From NCBI GenBank assembly GCA_947382355.1, contig CANCYR010000034.1, positions 1 through 34,277 on the forward strand: a stretch of DNA of 34,277 nt, in the 5' to 3' direction. The notes beneath the pieces were generated by a model that worked only from the letters and a program-made list of their open reading frames with translations, ran no database searches and was not told the DNA's origin. Source of the stretch: an uncultured Lachnospiraceae bacterium. GTDB taxonomy: Bacteria; Bacillota; Clostridia; Lachnospirales; Lachnospiraceae. How positions within the stretch are numbered: the first letter of the stretch is position 1; the number at the start of each line of letters is the position of its first letter. Positions 1 to 7,957 of the stretch are shown piece by piece. A program made the position numbers and the translations under genes.

Positions 1-110
1 ATCCTGCTTGTATGCCCGTAAATCAAGGCTTTTTTGAGATAATCAACCATTTTGCAACAAAAGTTTTTATTCTTTAAAGCTGTTTCGTTAATATCAGCAT
101 AAAGAAACGA

Positions 111-130
111 GAAATAATATATATTATTTC
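111..130. repeat. perfect 20-bp palindrome downstream of the DUF3021 gene
   Basis: The two halves GAAATAATAT and ATATTATTTC form a perfect dyad 12 nt beyond the stop codon of the minus-strand operon that ends at 142. Further out, a weaker GTTTC/GAAAC pairing is seen at about 80-108. It may help form the 3' end of the operon transcript, but the canonical stem plus U-tract of an intrinsic terminator is not clear, so the role is inferred from position. Confidence 0.4.
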
Positions 131-141
131 CTACAATTTCG

Positions 142-594
142 CTACATAAAGCTCTCAGGCTCATTTTCATCAGGCTCACCGCTGCGAAGCTGCAAAAGCC
201 TTTCATTCATCTCCTTCTCAAGCTTCTTGTCCGTGGCAAACACTGCAGCTGACACTGCCAGAAAAACAAGAAAAATCGCAGCGCACATAACAAGCAGCTG
301 ATTCAGACTGCGCCATAAAAACCACTGGAATCTTATTCCCCATCCCAGCACGCAGACATTGATATAAATATAGTGAAGAAGCATTCTCACAAGAAATCCT
401 CTCTTTGACACTTCTTTTTCCGGCCAGATAAAATTGCCAAGACAGCACAGGACAGATAAGCCTAAAATCTGCCATAACAGCTCCTGGGTAACACTTGCCC
501 CCGGCCAGAAAATGCCCATATATATGGCGGTCACCACCAAAATGCCCGTGGTAACAAATGAAAATGTAAGTAAAATCTGTTTTATCTTTTTCAT
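142..594 (-). CDS. DUF3021 family four-helix membrane protein
   Basis: A 150-residue protein with four predicted membrane segments at about residues 7-29, 39-57, 70-88 and 98-120, followed by a charged C-terminal tail. Size, topology and position directly behind a LytTR DNA-binding protein match the DUF3021 family, whose members are regularly encoded next to LytTR regulators in Firmicutes and are thought to modulate them. The start is supported by AAAAGGAG just upstream. It is the last gene of an ATPase-permease-LytTR-DUF3021 operon, with 13 nt separating it from the regulator. The molecular function is not established; a membrane partner that tethers or inhibits the LytTR protein is an inference from the pairing. 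Confidence 0.8.
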   Translation of the reverse strand: MKKIKQILLTFSFVTTGILVVTAIYMGIFWPGASVTQELLWQILGLSVLCCLGNFIWPEKEVSKRGFLVRMLLHYIYINVCVLGWGIRFQWFLWRSLNQLLVMCAAIFLVFLAVSAAVFATDKKLEKEMNERLLQLRSGEPDENEPESFM

Positions 595-607
595 TCCGTT
601 CTCCTTT

Positions 608-1045
608 TTATAATCCCAGCCTGTTTTTTAAAACGCTTACGTATTGCCTGGAAATCATTACCTTTTCCCCGTTAAGCAGAGTTGCCTCAAAGCGCCCGTT
701 AAAAGCGGACGTCAGGCTCTTTATTTTAGCGCTGTTTAAAATCACCGATTTTGAAGCCCGGAAAAAATCCGTTCCTTCAAATTCCTTTTCTATTTCATAC
801 AGCTTCATCCTTGTTTCATACACTTCCTTGCTGCAATACAAAAATACCTTGTTGTCCACTGCCTCAAAATAATAAATATCCTTAGGAGAAATCATGGAAA
901 TATTTCCGTTTCTGCTTCCGCTTATTTTCCTTGTTTTCATTTTCAGTCCATAAATAAGCTCCAGCAAATGACTGTCCAGATTCCTGCAGCGGATAATGAT
1001 TTCATCCTCTTCTCCCGGTCCTATATCTTCTATGGTTATTTTCAT
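608..1045 (-). CDS. LytTR-type DNA-binding transcriptional regulator
   Basis: A 145-residue protein with a LytTR DNA-binding domain over about residues 46-145. Visible hallmarks are the strand pairs around IYYFEAVDNKVFLY, the FFRASKSVILN helix-strand segment, and a C-terminal ISRQYV stretch. There is no receiver domain, so it is not a classical response regulator; the first 45 residues form a short extra domain usual for stand-alone LytTR proteins. The start at 1045 (MKITIED) lies 7 nt after the permease stop codon. An in-frame ATG at 1078 would overlap the permease and add 11 residues, so I prefer 1045. The context (exporter genes upstream, DUF3021 downstream) suggests autoregulation of the operon, which is inference. 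Confidence 0.85.
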   Translation of the reverse strand: MKITIEDIGPGEEDEIIIRCRNLDSHLLELIYGLKMKTRKISGSRNGNISMISPKDIYYFEAVDNKVFLYCSKEVYETRMKLYEIEKEFEGTDFFRASKSVILNSAKIKSLTSAFNGRFEATLLNGEKVMISRQYVSVLKNRLGL

Positions 1046-1052
1046 ACTATTT

Positions 1053-1973
1053 TCATATCCTTTTTCTTCTTCCATCAAAAGCTTTCCATGCTATTACGGA
1101 AGCAATTATCATTATTATAGCAACTCCCAGCAAAAAAACCGTCTGTATTTCACCGCCGAGGACTTTTTCCCCTGCTTCCACCGTAATGCCCATATAAGCC
1201 TTATATTCCTCTGCCACTTCCACAGGCAGCCCCCTAAAGGTTGTTTCCAGGGCTTTTTTCGTAAAGATTTCCCTCAACATGGCGCTTCCATGGAGAACCG
1301 GAAGGGCCTTTAGCACCGTCTGCACTTTTTCCGGCAAAAATCCCATAGGGAGATAGATTCCTCCCACAAAGCCTGCCAATGTGCCGATTACCGTACCAAA
1401 ACCGCTCCAGGCGCTGTTGCTGTGCACGAACATGCTTACAAAAAACAGGGTACAGGAATATAAAAATACATTCAGGACAATCAGGCCTGCTACCTGCAGG
1501 GTCTCTTCCGGATTTAAAAGACTCCCGCCCCTTGCGGCAATATAAGCCTCTGCTGCTGCCAAAGTCAGTATACACATAACGGTTCCGATAAGCAGGGCGG
1601 AAAAAATATATCCAAGTGCGATTTTCACAGGTTTTACCGGTGAGCCATAAAAGCTTTGGAGCCTTTTCTTTTCCTCATCCTGAATCTTTACGCCGATTAC
1701 CGTCAAGGTTACCATAACAGCATTCACTACTAAAATTCCGGCTATGGTCCACATTTCAATTAAATGCTCCGCATTTTCAAGGTCTGTCTCTGTATCCCTG
1801 CTGCCCCCATATTCCGCTAAAAGGGAAACCACATTGTCCCGGTTCATATTCCCGAGAAACACTACCATAAGCCCTAATACTACCAGCATGGAGAGCATGG
1901 AAAAAAATACGGCTGATTTATCTCTTACATATAAGAGGCTGTTTCTCTTTACCAATTGTCTAATTGTTTTCAT
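1053..1973 (-). CDS. ABC-2 type transporter permease
   Basis: A 306-residue integral membrane protein with about six hydrophobic helices (near residues 22-40, 74-96, 118-143, 161-183, 191-212 and 277-298) and a large loop after the first helix. This is the ABC-2 exporter permease layout used for drug, bacteriocin or lipid export. It overlaps the ATPase gene by 14 nt, so the two are translationally coupled and surely form one transporter. The segment YLPMGFLPEKVQTVLKALPV is typical of the membrane-reentrant region in ABC-2 permeases. The substrate cannot be read from the sequence; pairing with LytTR/DUF3021 suggests a stress- or peptide-responsive exporter. Confidence 0.88.
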   Translation of the reverse strand: MKTIRQLVKRNSLLYVRDKSAVFFSMLSMLVVLGLMVVFLGNMNRDNVVSLLAEYGGSRDTETDLENAEHLIEMWTIAGILVVNAVMVTLTVIGVKIQDEEKKRLQSFYGSPVKPVKIALGYIFSALLIGTVMCILTLAAAEAYIAARGGSLLNPEETLQVAGLIVLNVFLYSCTLFFVSMFVHSNSAWSGFGTVIGTLAGFVGGIYLPMGFLPEKVQTVLKALPVLHGSAMLREIFTKKALETTFRGLPVEVAEEYKAYMGITVEAGEKVLGGEIQTVFLLGVAIIMIIASVIAWKAFDGRRKRI

Positions 1974-2907
1974 CTGATACCTCCATTTCTTCTTTTTTGT
2001 CTCTGTCTGTTATATTTAAAAACACATCATCCAAAGTGCCCTGAACCACTTCAAAGCCTTCTATCCATCCGGCTGCTCCTTTTAGCAAATTAATCGCCTC
2101 CAGAGTTTCTTTTAAAGGAATCACAAAACGTTCTTCTTTTTTCTCAAAGCTTTTGCCGTTTTCCTTCAGATAGCGGCATATGCTTTCTTCCTTTTCCGCC
2201 TTTGGCATTAGAAAAAGTCTGTCCTTTGCAAAGTTCTCTTTTAGGGAAAAGGGCGTTCCATATTCCTTTAACCTGCCCTTATCCAGTATGGCAATATGGG
2301 CTGCCTTTGCCGCCTCCTCCATATAATGAGTAGTCAGAAATACTGTCATGTCTCTGTCCGTTTGCAGCTGCCCTATGGTTTCCCATACACTTTTTCTGGT
2401 TGCCGGGTCAAGTCCCGTGGTGGGCTCATCCAGAAACAGGATTTCAGGTGTATTCAACAAGGCTCTTGCAATTTCGCATTTCCGCTTCTGCCCTCCCGAC
2501 AATTTTCCAAAGGGCCTGCCCAAAAGCTCCTTTAAGGAAAGCTCCTCTGTTACCCCCTCTATTCTTTCTTTTATTTTTCTGCCGCTTAATCCATAAAGGC
2601 TTCCCCTTACCATAAGATTTTCCTTTATGGTAAGCCTGTCATCCAGACAGTTGTTCTGGTAAACGATTCCTATCCGCTTCCTGATTTTCTCCGGCTCTTT
2701 TAAAATGGAACAGCCGCATACCCTTGCTTCACCTTCCGAAGGCTTCAACAGAGTGCACAACATGTTAATCGTGGTTGATTTACCCGCTCCGTTAATTCCC
2801 AAAAATCCAAACAGCTCACCTTTTTTTACAGAAAAGCTGATATCATCCACCGCTTTTATCTGTCCGTAATTCTTTTTCAAATGGTGTACTTCTATGATGT
2901 TTTCCAT
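1960..2907 (-). CDS. ABC exporter ATP-binding protein
   Basis: A 315-residue nucleotide-binding subunit. Walker A GINGAGKST is at 37-45, the Q-loop Gln at about 84, signature LSGGQ at 136-140, Walker B ILFLDEP at 156-162 and the H-loop His at 194. A C-terminal extension of about 90 residues resembles the DUF4162 tail of CcmA/DrrA-like exporter ATPases. It powers the permease encoded immediately downstream with a 14-nt overlap. The start has a strong AGGAGG 8 nt upstream. It is the first gene of the operon; an inverted repeat (2993-3030) sits in the leader about 90 nt upstream. All catalytic motifs are intact. Confidence 0.93.
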   Translation of the reverse strand: MENIIEVHHLKKNYGQIKAVDDISFSVKKGELFGFLGINGAGKSTTINMLCTLLKPSEGEARVCGCSILKEPEKIRKRIGIVYQNNCLDDRLTIKENLMVRGSLYGLSGRKIKERIEGVTEELSLKELLGRPFGKLSGGQKRKCEIARALLNTPEILFLDEPTTGLDPATRKSVWETIGQLQTDRDMTVFLTTHYMEEAAKAAHIAILDKGRLKEYGTPFSLKENFAKDRLFLMPKAEKEESICRYLKENGKSFEKKEERFVIPLKETLEAINLLKGAAGWIEGFEVVQGTLDDVFLNITDRDKKEEMEVSDENN

Positions 2908-2992
2908 AAAGCTTCCTCCTTTTCTTCGCCATATGAAAAAGAATAGGGAAAAACAGAGATATTTTCAACAGGTGCTCCGGTATGTTGCAAAA

Positions 2993-3030
2993 GAAACATG
3001 GTAAGATGTGAAAAAACACTGCCATGTTTC
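2993..3030 (-). promoter_or_regulatory. hairpin in the leader of the ABC exporter operon
   Basis: GAAACATGG (2993-3001) and CCATGTTTC (3022-3030) are perfect inverted 9-mers. Inside the loop an additional GTG/CAC pairing is possible. In the minus direction the stem is followed by TTTT, giving a weak terminator look about 80 nt before the ATPase start. It could be an attenuator, a remnant terminator of an upstream transcript, or a dyad for the LytTR regulator. The structure is seen; the role is not. Confidence 0.4.
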
Positions 3031-3111
3031 TGCGTCATCATGCTACCGCTCTGATAAACCCGCAGCAATGCCAAATTGGAAAATACCCGGCTGAACTATT
3101 GCAATTTCCAG

Positions 3112-3164
3112 CATAAAATAAGGCACCGTTTCATAAATGACAATTCATCTATGAAACAATGCCT
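3112..3164 (-). terminator. intrinsic terminator of the small alarmone synthetase gene
   Basis: On the minus strand a stem is formed by AGGCA plus GTTTCATA pairing with TATGAAAC plus TGCCT (3121-3164, two unpaired bases on each side), followed by the T-rich tract TTATTTTAT. It lies about 60 nt after the stop codon at 3226, in the correct orientation for that gene. Confidence 0.75.
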
Positions 3165-3225
3165 CTGTATATTTATGAGCCTGCTTCCATTTATTTTATT
3201 ACATTCTGACACACAACTGCTTTCC

Positions 3226-3843
3226 TTACTCTACCTCCAGATTTTTCTCCATCCTGTGCAGGATGTTTTCCATATCCTCCAATTGCCGGGCAAAGCCTAA
3301 GAAAATTTCCGCATCCCGCTCCACGTTCCTGTCGCTCTTATAGCAGATTCTGTGCTCCATGCTGGCCCAAAGCTCCATTTGCAGCGTCCTTAGCTGTATT
3401 TCCACCGGATAATATTCCATGCCGTCCGTATGGTAAACGGGAATGCCTATGACCAGATGATAACTCCGGTATCCGTTTTTCTTAGAATGTTCGATATAGT
3501 CCTTTTCCTTTAGCACTAATATATCCGACTGCCGCTTGATTAAGGAAAGCACCCCGTAAATATCGTCCACAAAATAGCAGATAATCCTTACCCCCGCAAT
3601 GTCTGTCAGGGATTCCCTTGCCTCCTCTGCACTTACCTTGATGTTGCGCTTCCTAAGCTTATCCTCTATGCTTTTTTTCTTTTTAATCCTCTTGTGAATA
3701 TAGTGAATCGGATAATTTTTATATTTTAACCGGTAATCATTATTTAATGTTTCCAGTCTTGTCATTAAATTTGCCATGGCATCCTGATAAGGGATAATCA
3801 GGCTGCTGTATTCTTCCTCAGTCATATTGTCTGTAATTTCCAT
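3226..3843 (-). CDS. small alarmone synthetase, RelQ/YjbM-like GTP pyrophosphokinase
   Basis: A 205-residue, single-domain (p)ppGpp synthetase that transfers pyrophosphate from ATP to GTP/GDP. Visible family motifs are the basic R-I-K...SIEDKL helix (51-62), DIAGVRI (81-87), GYRSYH (124-129) with the GTP-stacking Tyr, and EIQLRT (148-153) followed by the SMEH segment (161-164). There is no HD hydrolase domain and no TGS/ACT regulatory region, so it is a small synthetase of the RelQ type rather than a full Rel protein. It is monocistronic: an intrinsic terminator follows at 3112-3164 and its upstream region is divergent from the next gene. The SD-like GGAAGG is 11 nt from the start, a slightly long spacing. 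Confidence 0.9.
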   Translation of the reverse strand: MEITDNMTEEEYSSLIIPYQDAMANLMTRLETLNNDYRLKYKNYPIHYIHKRIKKKKSIEDKLRKRNIKVSAEEARESLTDIAGVRIICYFVDDIYGVLSLIKRQSDILVLKEKDYIEHSKKNGYRSYHLVIGIPVYHTDGMEYYPVEIQLRTLQMELWASMEHRICYKSDRNVERDAEIFLGFARQLEDMENILHRMEKNLEVE

Positions 3844-4166
3844 TGCTCTTTACACCTTCCCGATACATGAAATGTACCTGTATTCCAGTTTTTTCCATAC
3901 CTCTTACGGAATGTCCCCATTTCATATTACCTTACAAAATATTTTTGTACAAATTGTGTATAATTCATGAAAAATGGCTTAAAAATTTTTCATTGATTTT
4001 TAAGATATTTTTTATTTATGTACACATCTTCTCCAAAGCATGACATTTATTTGTATGTTCTTCTTTTTTCTGTAAAATCCCATTATCATAATCAACTGCA
4101 TAACAAAATTGTTTATGCAGAATGTTCCACAAATTACTATTAACTACCATGAAAGGAGAAAATGAT
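3844..4166. other. AT-rich divergent intergenic region with an inverted repeat
   Basis: About 320 nt between the alarmone synthetase (minus) and the small frameshifted gene (plus). No convincing gene is seen. It contains a TATAAT-like box at about 3959 and a hairpin at 4096-4120: CTGCATAA pairs with TTATGCAG, extended inward by CAA/TTG with one bulged T. The hairpin is about 45 nt before the small gene's start and could act as an operator or a leader structure. Confidence 0.45.
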
Positions 4167-4378
4167 ATGCCAATTCAAGTTACAGTCAGGGACAATAACA
4201 ACAATGGGTATACTGTTACAGAAATCCCTCCTATAACAGACCCCGGCAGCAGGCTAATCTTTACGAAACAGCAGCAACGGCTGTTGCCAATACTGCCATT
4301 GCTGCTAACCCATTCGCATGGCCCGCTAATGTTAACTTTATGTGGGAAGGTATAAATTATACTTCCACACTTCAGTAA
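4167..4378 (+). pseudogene. small Ala-rich protein of about 70 residues, interrupted by a frameshift
   Basis: Translation starts at 4167 after AAAGGAG with good spacing and reads MPIQVTVRDNNNNGYTVTEI before running into nonsense-like sequence. From about 4251 a second frame gives a protein-like stretch, NLYETAATAVANTAIAANPF, continuing to WEGINYTSTLQ and a TAA at 4376-4378, directly before an intrinsic terminator. The total length is two more than a multiple of three, so one indel joins the halves, most likely within 4236-4255. The C-terminal half superficially resembles the Ala-rich helix of RebB-like killing-trait proteins, but this is weak. It is either a true pseudogene, a sequencing error in the CCCCGG run, or a recoded gene. 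I do not recognise it with confidence. Confidence 0.55.
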
Positions 4379-4397
4379 GAAAAACAGCAATACCCTA

Positions 4398-4428
4398 AAA
4401 GGCTTGTATACCCATACAAGTCTTTTTC
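4398..4428 (+). terminator. intrinsic terminator after the small frameshifted gene
   Basis: CTTGTAT (4403-4409) pairs with ATACAAG (4414-4420) around a short loop, the stem can extend through AAAAGG/TCTTTT, and it is followed by TTTTTCTC. It is 20 nt after the TAA at 4378, which supports a dedicated transcript for the small gene. Confidence 0.8.
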
Positions 4429-4560
4429 TCTTGCCCATAAAGTAGTAAAATATTGCCAAACTCCGGCTTTGTAAACAGGCGTAGCGCAAATGTAACATCT
4501 TGTTGCTTTCTTTTTTGAACCATCCGGCTATATAATTGAGACACGAAAGGAGAATAAAAA

Positions 4561-5073
4561 ATGCAATTAGGAAAGAAAATCAAACAATTAAGAAAGCTTT
4601 CCGGCATGACACAGGAACAGCTTGCGGAAAAGCTAAATGTATCCAGACAGGCGCTGTCAAAATGGGAAAATGGCACCAGCATGCCTGATATTGAAAGTGT
4701 GGTGAGAATTTCCACACTGTTTCAAATTTCTCTTGACGAATTATTGTATAAGGAGGAGGCAAAGATGAAAGAACAAAAAATACAGATTACATTGGAGGAC
4801 CTGACCCGGATCAATCTGCACAACAGAAGAATGAATCTGCTGTTAACAAGCGGCATACTTTTTCTGGCAGTCAGCATAATGATTGCTGCTTTCGTGGCTG
4901 CACTGGAAAGTACAACATCCAGTATGGGCTATATCCTCTACCGATACATTGCCACAGGGCAATATGCGGCAGCGCCGATTAATTATTTCAGACTGCGGCT
5001 GCCTGCATTATTAGCAGGCGCTGCGGGGACTATTTTATGTATCTGCTATTTTGTCAAAAGCAGAAAAGACTAA
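4561..5073 (+). CDS. membrane-anchored XRE-family transcriptional regulator
   Basis: A 170-residue protein with an N-terminal HTH_3/XRE domain (residues 5-61; [20 protein letters not shown] is the recognition motif) and two C-terminal transmembrane helices at about 92-115 and 147-165. The start has GAAAGGAG upstream. This HTH plus membrane-anchor layout is common in Firmicutes and usually implies control by a membrane partner or envelope signal. A lipoprotein gene follows after 24 nt and is probably co-transcribed, so it is a candidate target or sensor. The N-terminal domain is closely similar to that of the regulator at 7211-7666, so the two look like paralogs. Confidence 0.85.
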   Translation: MQLGKKIKQLRKLSGMTQEQLAEKLNVSRQALSKWENGTSMPDIESVVRISTLFQISLDELLYKEEAKMKEQKIQITLEDLTRINLHNRRMNLLLTSGILFLAVSIMIAAFVAALESTTSSMGYILYRYIATGQYAAAPINYFRLRLPALLAGAAGTILCICYFVKSRKD

Positions 5074-5097
5074 ACAAAATATAGGAGGATATGAGAC

Positions 5098-5670
5098 ATG
5101 AAACAGAACAGAATATTACTTATCATAGCCATGCTCTCTTTACTGTTTACAGGGTGTGGACAAAACAAGAGCGAAGAAAACAGTCATTATTACGGGGAAA
5201 TTATTGCCGGACTGGGGGATGAGGAACAGTTTGCGCTGGAGGATATCGGGGAAAAAAATGATGTTCTATTTACGACGGATTCTACTTATGATGATGGCTT
5301 TGCGCATAATGCGGCGCTTTATTGCAATATCTATTATGCAATAGATGGAAAGGCATATAATCTTGGCAGAATCGAAAGCATGGGCACCGCATTTCCAATT
5401 GCTTACGGTGACAAATGTATTTATACTGCCTCGGAACACAGTCTGGAAGTTTATACAATAGACACCTCCGAACATAAACTATTACTGAAAGAGCAGTATG
5501 AAGCTGTATATGGTGAGAACGATGAGATTTTTTACCGCCGGCTGAAGGATGGAGTGGAAGAAACCATTTCGGAGGAGGATTATCTGAATGCCTGTGAGGA
5601 ATACGGGCAAAGCTCTGTAATCAGCTTTGGATACGGGGCAGACCGCCCGCCGTCAGGCAGACGATTGTAA
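5098..5670 (+). CDS. predicted lipoprotein of unknown function
   Basis: A 190-residue protein with a lipoprotein signal peptide: positively charged MKQNR start, hydrophobic core, and lipobox LFTGC with Cys20 as the lipidated residue. The mature part is acidic and rich in aromatic residues, with no enzymatic motif that I can recognise. It follows the XRE-membrane regulator by 24 nt and has AGGAGG upstream, so both are likely one operon. No close family was recognised; a surface sensor or immunity-like partner of the regulator is only a guess. The final residues (GADRPPSGRRL) are unusually basic for this protein and may reflect a recent frame change at the 3' end. Confidence 0.7.
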   Translation: MKQNRILLIIAMLSLLFTGCGQNKSEENSHYYGEIIAGLGDEEQFALEDIGEKNDVLFTTDSTYDDGFAHNAALYCNIYYAIDGKAYNLGRIESMGTAFPIAYGDKCIYTASEHSLEVYTIDTSEHKLLLKEQYEAVYGENDEIFYRRLKDGVEETISEEDYLNACEEYGQSSVISFGYGADRPPSGRRL

Positions 5671-5927
5671 AAATAAAATAATTTATCACTTTAAGTGGAG
5701 ATTCCACTTCCGGTTTCATAGTGAGAAGCAGCGTTGCATGAGCAGATGGATTGTGGCTTTATCTCACAAGTTCATCGGCTCTGCATCTATGCGTCTGACT
5801 ATGTGATGACTGTTATTTTTAACCCAGCAACAGCTCCATCGTCTCCCTGTCAATTTCCTCATACATTCCCATACCGTACCTCCCGCCAATGATTTCCTTC
5901 ACCGCAAGACAGCATCCCGGCCTGCTG
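5671..5927. other. intergenic region with overlapping dyads
   Basis: CACTTTAAGTG (5687-5697) is a 5+1+5 palindrome, part of a 15-mer TTATCACTTTAAGTG (5683-5697) that recurs exactly at 8114-8128 in front of the phage-type repressor gene. It overlaps a second dyad, AAGTGGA (5693-5699) with TCCACTT (5703-5709). On the minus strand a short coding-like tail (LAVKEIIGGRYGMGMYEE and about ten more residues, stop at 5820-5822) may be a gene remnant; I do not recognise it. Confidence 0.4.
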
Positions 5928-6185
5928 TCAGCCCTTCAAAAAATCGCTGAACTCTTTCAGTTCCCTTTTCCTGCCCTCCGGAAGACTGTTGAACTCCACA
6001 TTACAGACCGCACCTTCCAGCGCATATAAATGAACCAGACAGACATTCGGATACCTTCCCTTCACTTTCAGGAAAGCCTGCTCCGCCCCCAGACGGACCA
6101 ATTCCTCCGCCGAACCAATCCCCACAGAATCCAGCTTCCCTGCCATCTCCTTACCAATATTCATCATAGATGTTAATTCCGCCAT
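5928..6185 (-). CDS. TfoX/Sxy C-terminal domain protein
   Basis: An 85-residue protein that corresponds to the TfoX C-terminal domain alone. It begins with the helical IGKEMAGKLDSVGIGSAEEL, a helix-hairpin-helix-like segment of the family, followed by LVRLGAEQAFLKVK and a conserved CLVHLYALEGAVCNV core. In gamma-proteobacteria TfoX/Sxy activates competence genes; stand-alone C-terminal domain proteins in Firmicutes are widespread and not characterised, so no role in competence should be assumed. GGGAGG precedes the start. It lies 77 nt downstream of the AlkD-like gene on the same strand and may be co-transcribed. Confidence 0.8.
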   Translation of the reverse strand: MAELTSMMNIGKEMAGKLDSVGIGSAEELVRLGAEQAFLKVKGRYPNVCLVHLYALEGAVCNVEFNSLPEGRKRELKEFSDFLKG

Positions 6186-6262
6186 ACATTCCTCCCATAC
6201 CGTTTCTAAAGCTCCTGGTTTTCCGTTTACTAACCCTTTGGAGAACGGGAAGCTGCTGAACT

Positions 6263-7081
6263 CTATACCGCTTCCTCTGATTTGCGAAGCGTTCTTAACG
6301 CTTTCTTAATAATATACCTTGTTTCCTCCGTATCGCCTTCTTCTTTCCATCTTCCACAAAGATTTCTAACAAATTCCGGCCGTGTTTTGCTCGCATCATT
6401 CAGCCAGTTTGCAACACTATCCCGGACATACTTGGATTTGTCTGATTTTAAAGGTTCTAAAATTGATAAAGCCAGTTCAGGAGTTGTTTTTAATGCCTCA
6501 ATATGTTTACACCAGACACCTCTGGGGCGTGTGATCTCGCTTGCAAAACGCCGGATATATTCATTCTCATCCAATGCCCATTCTGATAATATGGCAATAC
6601 TCTCCAGCAAATTAGAAATGACCATGGGGCGGACGGCTACCCATGCTTCTTCTCTGACGTTAAAATGACGATCCTTTGCAAAAACTTCTATTTCCTTAAG
6701 CATTTGTCTAAGACTTAAAGAATTGTTCTTTCCCACCATAAAACATCCCCAGCTACGGACCAGATCGGATGAGTGGCTTGCAATTATTTTTAAACATTCC
6801 TTGTCACAATGCTTGTCAGCCTGCAAAAAAAGCCCCTCTCCAATGGCTTCGCTTATAGTATTGGATGTCTGTTTTTTCAGTTGATCGATGTATTCTAAAA
6901 TAGGTTCCAAATACATTTCTTTCTTATTTTGCAGCAACACAATGGAAAGCAACTGCCGTCTGTCAATCGCAAACCATTCTACAATATTTGCAGTTTCTAT
7001 CTCTCCATGATTTAGCTTTTCCAGAATTTCCGGCGGAATATCCTTTGTTGTTCTGGCGCCTTTTCGCTTTACGTCTTTCAT
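6263..7081 (-). CDS. AlkD-like HEAT-repeat protein, possible DNA alkylation repair
   Basis: A 272-residue all-helical protein made of HEAT-like repeats, for example FNVREEAWVAV, EYIRRFASEITRPRGVW and KYVRDSVANWLNDASK. The last motif, followed by PEFV, is typical of the DNA alkylation repair (AlkD/AlkC-like) superfamily, whose characterised members excise bulky or cationic alkylated bases. The family resemblance is good, but catalytic residues cannot be assigned by eye, so glycosylase activity is inferred. The start at 7081 (MKDVKRKG) has GAGGAG 7 nt upstream and is preferred to an ATG 15 nt further up. It sits between a TfoX-like gene and an XRE regulator, all on the minus strand. Confidence 0.75.
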   Translation of the reverse strand: MKDVKRKGARTTKDIPPEILEKLNHGEIETANIVEWFAIDRRQLLSIVLLQNKKEMYLEPILEYIDQLKKQTSNTISEAIGEGLFLQADKHCDKECLKIIASHSSDLVRSWGCFMVGKNNSLSLRQMLKEIEVFAKDRHFNVREEAWVAVRPMVISNLLESIAILSEWALDENEYIRRFASEITRPRGVWCKHIEALKTTPELALSILEPLKSDKSKYVRDSVANWLNDASKTRPEFVRNLCGRWKEEGDTEETRYIIKKALRTLRKSEEAV

Positions 7082-7210
7082 ACACCGTCTCCTCAAATCT
7101 CAATCTGCCGCTGTCACCAGGCCGCCTTTTCCTACTACCCATCATAGCAAAAAAAGGCCGCCATATCAATCAGATTTCAGAACCGCTTGATTTTTATCCA
7201 AATTTTATTA

Positions 7211-7666
7211 CTATTTTTTACTAAGTTTTTTAACACACACAAAAATTACAACAGCAGTGGCAATAAGGAATCCTGCAAAAAAAACAGACGGATTTGATAC
7301 CCACTCCCAAAAATGAAAATGCCCAATGAAATATAGTGCAAAAAATACCAGATATATTGCAATCGAATACAGGATACATCCTAAGATTTGTTGCTGTTTT
7401 TGTTCCCGAATAAGCATAATCTGTTGCTGTTTTTCCAGTATTTCGGTTTTCACTGATAAATCATCAATTTCTGATGACTTTAGCAGGTAATCAGTTGTAA
7501 CATTAAAAATCACACTTAATGCTGTTATTTTTTCCAGTTCGGGAGTTGCCTGCCCACTTTCCCATTTTGAAATAGACTGCCTTGAAACATCAAGTTTTTC
7601 AGCAAGTTGTTCTTGTGTTAGATTTTTTGCTTTCCGTAATGTTAATAGTTTTTCTGAAAAATTCAT
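7211..7666 (-). CDS. XRE-family regulator with two membrane helices
   Basis: A 151-residue protein: HTH_3 domain at residues 5-62 ([20 protein letters not shown]), a Gln-rich helical linker (75-95, possibly coiled coil) and two membrane helices at about 95-115 and 127-145. It is a paralog of the regulator at 4561-5073. The start at 7666 (MNFSEKLL) has AAGGAGG with ideal spacing; an in-frame upstream extension to 7720 lacks such a site. No partner gene is adjacent, so its target is unknown. It marks the left edge of the AT-rich accessory segment. Confidence 0.85.
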   Translation of the reverse strand: MNFSEKLLTLRKAKNLTQEQLAEKLDVSRQSISKWESGQATPELEKITALSVIFNVTTDYLLKSSEIDDLSVKTEILEKQQQIMLIREQKQQQILGCILYSIAIYLVFFALYFIGHFHFWEWVSNPSVFFAGFLIATAVVIFVCVKKLSKK

Positions 7667-7957
7667 TACATTTTTTCCTCCTTGTTTTGATATCTGAATA
7701 ATAGCAAACACCTCTATCACCTTCCATATAGTGTCCTTTACATTTACGCAACCATTGGTAGAAATGCAAATCCAATTTATAGAATGCTGTAAATCCCCAT
7801 TTATTGTTCTATTAAGTTTCCCTTATGTTTTATTAGATATTTTAATTAGTCTTTCTGTTATTTTATTCATTTTAAGTGGATTTTCGTGGCAAAAAAATAT
7901 TATCTGCCGGAATTTTGTAAATTGTTGACAATACTTGTACATCCGAAAAAGAAGGAC

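Noticed and set aside
4175-4715. Overlapping minus-strand frames opposite the small frameshifted gene and the XRE gene
   Set aside because: No start signals, Cys/Ser-rich shadow composition, and the terminator at 4398-4428 fits plus-strand transcription.
7731-7928. A 65-codon hydrophobic plus-strand frame upstream of the HTH remnant
   Set aside because: No ribosome binding site, very AT-rich, composition explained by T-rich intergenic DNA; I see no family resemblance.
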